From: Nitrospira lenta
GTDB lineage: Bacteria; Nitrospirota; Nitrospiria; Nitrospirales; Nitrospiraceae
Assembly (NCBI RefSeq): GCF_900403705.1
Contig: NZ_OUNR01000017.1
Span: forward strand, 62,001-126,000
Direction: 5' to 3'
Length of the DNA stretch: 64,000 nucleotides
Position 1 is the first letter of the stretch. Each line of letters opens with the position of its first letter. The notes under the pieces are model-generated. The model did no database searches. It was not told where the DNA came from and saw only the letters and a list, made by a program, of their open reading frames with translations. A program made the position numbers and the translations under genes. Of this stretch, positions 59,350 to 64,000 are shown piece after piece.

Positions 59350-61761
59350 TTAGAACAGTGACCCGATCGTAAACTCAAACACTCCGGTCCGTTCTCCGGT
59401 CCGCGGAGCGAGATTAAGCCCATACGCGACGCGCAACGGTCCGAAGGGGGAAATCCATCGCCCTTCGACACCGACGGACTTCCTCAGATTCAGCGAGAGC
59501 GGTTCGTTGTCGTCGAAGCCTCGCCCATAATCGAAGAAGACCACCCCGTTGAGTTTGGCATCGGCTGAAATCGTAAAGATATAGTCAAAATTGAAAATCA
59601 ATTGTTTTGAGGCTCCGATGATCGTGTACAGGTTCGGCACGACCGGACCGGCCTTACCAAAGACAAACCCGCGCATGGTATTGATACCGCCGACAAAGAA
59701 CCGCTCAGTGAGTGGAATATCTTTCCCGTTCATGCCCTCGACGACTCCAAATCTGGCGCGCGCCGAGAATCTGGTGTCGAACGGCAACGGCGTATATTTC
59801 ATGATATCGATCGTGTATTTGTAGAAGTTGTTCGACCCGCCCAGCATGGGCGTGCCAAGATCGAACCCGCCGCCGACCCGCCATCCGCTCCGGGGATCGA
59901 GATAATAGTCCCGAGTATCCCTGAACAACGTGGTCCGGAATCCGGTCGTCGTCTGACTCCCCAATTGCCGGCAAATCAGCGGCAGCAAGTCCGGACAGAG
60001 CCCCGGCTGCGGATCTTTGAATTTCAGCTGTTCCGCCACCAGACTGACACTTCCGGTCACATACTCGGACAGCCACCGGCCGAAGGTCACGCTGGCGCCT
60101 GACTTTTCCTCAAAGTAGGAGATATAGTTCGTCATGCTGCGATAGACATCGAGCTGAACCGAGGTCAGGCTGTCATTCAAATAGGGATTGCGGAACGTGA
60201 TCAGACCGAGGGACCGTTGCTGACCGAGCTGCCCGCGGACACGGCCCATATACCCGTTGCCGCCGAGATTCCCCTCGGTGATATCGGCAATGGCCACGAG
60301 CTTGTCTAGGGTGCTGAATCCGCCGCCGATACTGAACTGGCCGGTAGGCTTTTCCTTGACCCGCACATTCAGATCGACCTTGTCCGCATCGACTTGCGCG
60401 GGCAGGATTTCAACGGTCTCGAAAAAATTCAGGTTGTTCAGCCGCTGAAAACTTCGCTTCAGTGAGGGCGTGTCGATGACATCCTGCTCGTCAACACGGA
60501 TTTCCCGGCGGATGACGTTGTCGCGGGTCTTGTCGTTGCCATTGATATTGATCTGCCGGATCCGCATCATCTCTCCCTCTTTAATGGTGAGAATGATGCT
60601 GGCGGTGCGTTCCTCGTTGTTCGGATTCACGTTTGGCACGACATCGGCAAACGCATAGCCCCTGCTGCCGTACATGTCCGTGAGACGCGTGATCTCATCC
60701 CGGATCTTGGCCCGTTGAAAAATCTCACCATCTTTGATCTTCAGTTTTTCACGAAGCTCCGCATCCTCGAAGACGGTGTATCCGCGGAATCCCACCTCCG
60801 CCACGGTAAAGGGTTCGCCCTCCGATACGGAGTATGTGATGATGAACCACTTCTTGTCTTCCGTCAGTTCCACCGTGGGCAATCCGACCTGCACATTCAA
60901 GTAACCCTTATTCAACAGGACTTCCTTGACTCGCTCGACATCGTTCGCCAACTCATCCTGTTTCAGAATACCGGCGTCCGACACGAACGAGGGCATCTTC
61001 AGTTGCGTGAACAGCCCATACCAGGGAATCCACTCACGCGTGGCCGTGACCTTGAACACCTCTTCTTTCGTCGCCGCGCGCATGCCCTCGAAGACGACGG
61101 CCTTCACCCGGGCCTTGTCCCCTTCCTTCACAAAGAAGGTCAGGCGCTTGCGGTCTTCGTCCAACGTCTGCACGACCGGGATCACCTGCGCGTTGTAATA
61201 CCCGTCCTCCTGATAGGCGAGACGAATTTTCTCGGCGCTCTCTTTGGCTTGCTGCTGATCCAGAAAAGATTGACTCTTGATCGTGGTCTTTTCTTTCAGC
61301 TTATCGTCACTTAGATTTTCATTCCCGTCGTACACAATCTCCGTAATGAAGGGCTTCTCCCGGACGACAAACGCCACCGCCGTGCCGCCCTCATCCGTGT
61401 CGGTCTCGACCTGCACATCCTCAAAAAACCCCGTATCGTACAGAACTTTGACTTGCCCACGAACTGTTTCCGGCGTGTAGTGGTCACCGACCTTGAGGGT
61501 CAGACGTCCGGCGATCGCGGGCAGCTCGATCCGCTTATTGCCACGAATCTCGATGGTCTTGACCTTCAGGCCAGTCACCTGTGCAACCGCATCCCCCACC
61601 ACCAGGCAGGAGAGGATGAGCGCCAGCATCACGACACACCATTGCAACTTGCCATACCCGCTCAACAACACAAACCCAGATCCCCCTGCCAATATAGTGT
61701 AGACGGCCACGATGTTCTGAGACCGTATCCGAAACTCCCGCAAGGCCTGAGCCGAAGTCAT
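59350..61761 (-). CDS. bamA: Outer membrane protein assembly factor BamA
   Basis: The 803-residue protein contains a long N-terminus with a hydrophobic signal (about 40-60, ending GDAVAQ), five POTRA domains (about 63-420), and a C-terminal Omp85 barrel ending in Phe (FEFTIGSLF). VRGQ and the RGF motif (TMRGFVFG) of loop 6 are present. BamA inserts beta-barrel proteins into the outer membrane. A shorter start near the signal is possible because the first 40 residues are unusual. It has a strong candidate promoter 120-150 bp upstream and begins the skp-fabZ-lpxA-lpxI series. Confidence 0.94.
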   Translation of the reverse strand: MTSAQALREFRIRSQNIVAVYTILAGGSGFVLLSGYGKLQWCVVMLALILSCLVVGDAVAQVTGLKVKTIEIRGNKRIELPAIAGRLTLKVGDHYTPETVRGQVKVLYDTGFFEDVQVETDTDEGGTAVAFVVREKPFITEIVYDGNENLSDDKLKEKTTIKSQSFLDQQQAKESAEKIRLAYQEDGYYNAQVIPVVQTLDEDRKRLTFFVKEGDKARVKAVVFEGMRAATKEEVFKVTATREWIPWYGLFTQLKMPSFVSDAGILKQDELANDVERVKEVLLNKGYLNVQVGLPTVELTEDKKWFIITYSVSEGEPFTVAEVGFRGYTVFEDAELREKLKIKDGEIFQRAKIRDEITRLTDMYGSRGYAFADVVPNVNPNNEERTASIILTIKEGEMMRIRQININGNDKTRDNVIRREIRVDEQDVIDTPSLKRSFQRLNNLNFFETVEILPAQVDADKVDLNVRVKEKPTGQFSIGGGFSTLDKLVAIADITEGNLGGNGYMGRVRGQLGQQRSLGLITFRNPYLNDSLTSVQLDVYRSMTNYISYFEEKSGASVTFGRWLSEYVTGSVSLVAEQLKFKDPQPGLCPDLLPLICRQLGSQTTTGFRTTLFRDTRDYYLDPRSGWRVGGGFDLGTPMLGGSNNFYKYTIDIMKYTPLPFDTRFSARARFGVVEGMNGKDIPLTERFFVGGINTMRGFVFGKAGPVVPNLYTIIGASKQLIFNFDYIFTISADAKLNGVVFFDYGRGFDDNEPLSLNLRKSVGVEGRWISPFGPLRVAYGLNLAPRTGERTGVFEFTIGSLF

Positions 61762-61878
61762 GTCACTCGGCCGATCCTAATTCTGAGGAACCACCTTCGC
61801 GGCGCGTCTCTCGGTAAGAGAAACCGCCCCGCACGTTTGCTATGCAGGCCGATGCGACCCGTGACGCAAAACTCTCGG

Positions 61879-61907
61879 ATTATATTGAGCCCTTTCCATG
61901 ATGTAAA
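61879..61907 (-). promoter_or_regulatory. Candidate sigma-70 promoter of bamA
   Basis: TTTACA (61902-61907) and TATAAT (61879-61884) on the minus strand, 17 nt apart. The predicted start is about 110 nt before the bamA ATG. The -10 matches the consensus fully and the -35 matches 5 of 6. Confidence 0.65.
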
Positions 61908-61928
61908 GAAATATGGCGGCGTCACAAT

Positions 61929-61942
61929 CGCTGCGCGCAGCG
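61929..61942. promoter_or_regulatory. 14-bp palindrome between the divergent bamA and galU promoters
   Basis: CGCTGCGCGCAGCG is a perfect palindrome located about 20 bp upstream of both -35 boxes. It may bind a regulator acting on both genes. GC-rich palindromes are common in such DNA, so chance cannot be ruled out. Confidence 0.3.
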
Positions 61943-61964
61943 ACCGGGAAAGGTTGCCCGTTTC

Positions 61965-61993
61965 TTGACATCACTTCACCCATCACATACTAT
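61965..61993 (+). promoter_or_regulatory. Candidate sigma-70 promoter of galU, leaderless start
   Basis: TTGACA (61965-61970) and TACTAT (61988-61993) are 17 nt apart. The expected start of transcription falls at 62000-62001, exactly on the A of the galU ATG. No Shine-Dalgarno sequence precedes that ATG. Confidence 0.65.
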
Positions 61994-62000
61994 CCCACCG

Positions 62001-62897
62001 ATGTCATCGCACACCGTCAGAAAAGCCATTATCCCTGCGGCAGGCTTGGGCACTCGCTTCCTCCCCGCCACAAAAGCTTCCCCCAAAGAGATGTTGCCGC
62101 TGGTCGATAAACCGCTGATCCAATACACAGTTGAAGAAGCCGTCGCCTCAGGCATCGAAGACATCATCGTCATCACGGGCCGAGGCAAGCGCGCCATCGA
62201 AGATCACTTCGACCGCTCCGTCGAGCTGGAAGAAAATCTCAAAGGGACCGGCAAGTCCCAGATGCTCAACCAGATCCGTCAGATTTCGAACCTCGCGAAT
62301 TTTTGCTATGTCCGCCAGTCCGAAGCCTTGGGACTGGGCCATGCCGTGCTCTGCGCGCAACATCTGATCGGTGATGAACCGTTCGCGGTCATCCTCGGAG
62401 ATGAAATCATCGACGCCCAGGTCCCGGCCCTCGCCCAACTCATCCACGTATACAAGAAACGCCATGGGGCTGTGCTGGGTGTACAGGAAGTCCCGAAACA
62501 AGACGTCGGCCGCTACGGAATTGTCACGCCGACGAAGCTTGGGAAAGGCCTGCATCGCGTAGACGACCTGGTCGAAAAGCCGTCGCCGGCCGAGGCGCCG
62601 TCCAGGCTCGCCGTGATTGGACGCTACATCCTTCCGCCGGAAATTTTCCCCATCTTACGAAAGACGCGCCCGGGGAAAAACGGAGAGATTCAATTGACCG
62701 ACGCGTTGAAAGAACTGGCAAAAAAATCGCCGATGTACGCCCACGAGGTCGTGGGGCACCGCCACGATGCGGGAGACAAGTTGGGATTCTTAATTGCAAC
62801 AGTAGAATTTGCGCTCAAGAACCCTTCCCTCGGACCAGAGTTTCACGAGTACCTCGCAAACAGAATGCGTCCGGCTACGGGCACTCGCCGTACCTGA
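62001..62897 (+). CDS. galU: UTP--glucose-1-phosphate uridylyltransferase
   Basis: GalU makes UDP-glucose. From the ATG at 62001 the protein has 298 residues and begins MSSHTVRKAIIPAAGLGTRFLPATKASPKEMLPLVDKP, the expected N-terminus. ILGDEIID, GRYGIVTP, LVEKPSP, and GEIQLTDAL are further landmarks. The promoter found just upstream fits this start and excludes the longer reading from 61965. UDP-glucose serves the LPS core and exopolysaccharide. Confidence 0.95.
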   Translation: MSSHTVRKAIIPAAGLGTRFLPATKASPKEMLPLVDKPLIQYTVEEAVASGIEDIIVITGRGKRAIEDHFDRSVELEENLKGTGKSQMLNQIRQISNLANFCYVRQSEALGLGHAVLCAQHLIGDEPFAVILGDEIIDAQVPALAQLIHVYKKRHGAVLGVQEVPKQDVGRYGIVTPTKLGKGLHRVDDLVEKPSPAEAPSRLAVIGRYILPPEIFPILRKTRPGKNGEIQLTDALKELAKKSPMYAHEVVGHRHDAGDKLGFLIATVEFALKNPSLGPEFHEYLANRMRPATGTRRT

Positions 62898-62976
62898 TTG
62901 CAGGACGACCACCGCCGCAACGCCGGGTGGATCACCGCTCGTTTGGAACACCAACGCAGAAAAGGGCAGATGCTCC

Positions 62977-64000
62977 ATGACTGACTCGATCGAACAAGAC
63001 CTTCAGCCTCCGCAAAACGTAGAAGTCCCGGACCAGCTTCCGCTGCTGCCCGTTCGCGATATTGTCGTCTTCCCCTATATGGTCTTGCCGCTGTTTGTGG
63101 GGCGCGAGATGTCCATCAAGGCCATCGAAGCGGCCCTCGCGGGCAACCGCATGATCTTTCTGGCCACCCAGAAAGCCCTCGACGTCGAGAACCCGACACC
63201 CGACGACATTCATGCGATCGGCACCGTCGGCATCATCATGCGCATGCTCAAGCTGCCCGATGAGCGGATCAAGATTCTCGTGCAAGGCATCGCCAAGGCC
63301 AAGGTCACGAATTATATTCAATCCGACCCCTACTACTCCGTGCGCATCGACAAAATTCCCGACACCAAGATCACGGCGTCGACGCTGGAGTCCGAGGCCG
63401 TCATGCGGACGGTCAAGGAACAGATCGAACGGATCGTCAGCCTGGGGAAAGTCTTGATTCCTGACGTCATGGTCGTCATCGAAAATCTGGAAGAGCCCGG
63501 ACGCTTGGCCGACATGGTGGCCTCGAACCTCGGACTCAAAGTCGACGTCACGCAAAGTGTGCTGGAGCTTTCGGACCCGATCCAACGGCTCCGCCGGGTC
63601 AGCGACATTCTCGGCAAAGAGATCGAAGTCCTCTCGATGCAACAAAAGATTCAGGCGCAGGCCAAAGGCGAGATGGACAAAACACAGCGGGAATACTTCC
63701 TGCGCGAACAGCTCAAAGCGATTCAGAAAGAACTGGGCGAGCTCGACGAGCGGGCGGAAGAGGTCACGGAGTTCCGGAAACGGATCGCCGATGCCAAGAT
63801 GCCTGAAAAAGTCTTGAAAGAGGCGGAGAAACAGCTGAAGCGGTTGGAAAAGATGCATCCGGATACCGCCGAGTCCGCCACGGTCCGCACCTATCTCGAA
63901 TGGATGGTCGAGTTACCCTGGTCGAAACGATCCAAAGACAATCTCGATCTCAAAGCCGCCGCCCGGGTGCTCAATGAGGATCACTACGACCTCGAAAAGG
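62977..64000 (+). CDS. lon: ATP-dependent protease Lon, N-terminal part (runs off the right edge)
   Basis: The first 341 codons of Lon. The LON substrate-binding domain starts LPLLPVRDIVVFPYMVLPLFVGR and spans about 20-215, followed by the coiled region KGEMDKTQREYFLREQLKAIQKELGE and YLEWMVELPWSKRSKDNLDL, all diagnostic. The AAA+ and protease domains lie outside the window. The gene begins 79 nt after galU in the same direction, with AAGGG at some distance from the ATG. Confidence 0.96.
   Translation, partial: MTDSIEQDLQPPQNVEVPDQLPLLPVRDIVVFPYMVLPLFVGREMSIKAIEAALAGNRMIFLATQKALDVENPTPDDIHAIGTVGIIMRMLKLPDERIKILVQGIAKAKVTNYIQSDPYYSVRIDKIPDTKITASTLESEAVMRTVKEQIERIVSLGKVLIPDVMVVIENLEEPGRLADMVASNLGLKVDVTQSVLELSDPIQRLRRVSDILGKEIEVLSMQQKIQAQAKGEMDKTQREYFLREQLKAIQKELGELDERAEEVTEFRKRIADAKMPEKVLKEAEKQLKRLEKMHPDTAESATVRTYLEWMVELPWSKRSKDNLDLKAAARVLNEDHYDLEK

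Noticed and set aside
62932-63858. 308-codon minus-strand frame opposite lon
   Set aside because: Antisense to the conserved N-terminus of Lon.

Overview
The window looks like a chromosomal segment of a Gram-negative nitrite oxidiser of the Nitrospira type (phylum Nitrospirota). This is inferred from the overall character of the proteins (a full lipid A/Kdo/heptose outer-membrane set next to Bacillus-like gene orders) and from a palindromic intergenic element at 51.8 kb that resembles, from memory, repeats seen in Nitrospira genomes. No rRNA or tRNA gene was found, so the assignment is not proven. Except for amiC-truA-psiF at the left and galU-lon at the right, every gene from 4.1 to 61.8 kb is on the minus strand.

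Layout. (1) 0-4 kb: the N-terminus of a molybdopterin oxidoreductase, a NYN/YacP-type RNase-like protein, a cell-wall amidase, TruA and a PsiF-repeat protein. (2) 4-9.2 kb: an OB-fold exported protein, then yacL-ispD-ispF-cysE (an order also known in Bacillus), then a DegP/HtrA protease. (3) 9.2-18.3 kb: central sugar metabolism and sugar-nucleotide supply: class I aldolase (frameshifted here), fructose bisphosphatase, a DUF3108 protein, phosphomannomutase, ManC/ManA, KdsC and rfbD-rfbB-rfbA (no rfbC). (4) 18.4-44.1 kb: one tightly packed surface-polysaccharide operon of about 25 genes. It holds a WbpM/CapD-type dehydratase, a short PglC-type initiating transferase, Wzx flippase, WaaL-like ligase, many glycosyltransferases, four methyltransferases, two tandem CDP-paratose-epimerase-like enzymes, AsnB and a B12/radical SAM enzyme. 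A NusG/RfaH-type antiterminator gene heads it. Just upstream lies a winged-helix regulator with a Rossmann-like C-terminal domain, with a palindrome over its own promoter and a terminator-like hairpin after it. (5) 44.9-61.8 kb: lipid A and core genes: three heptosyltransferases (one fused to GmhB), lpxK, waaA, a DUF374 acyltransferase (frameshifted), msbA, lpxB, a Gfo/Idh oxidoreductase, lpxI, lpxA, fabZ, two Skp-like genes and bamA. lpxD is absent. (6) 61.8-64 kb: divergent bamA and galU promoters, galU, and the start of lon.

Functionally, the window encodes most of a route from fructose and glucose phosphates through GDP-mannose, dTDP- and UDP-sugars to lipid A, Kdo/heptose core and a complex O-antigen, plus the envelope machinery (BamA, Skp, MsbA, DegP) that delivers it. 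Two genes carry homopolymer-associated frameshifts that may be assembly errors. One intergenic region holds a probable miniature inverted-repeat element, and the 3' end of one skp gene has been tandemly duplicated.
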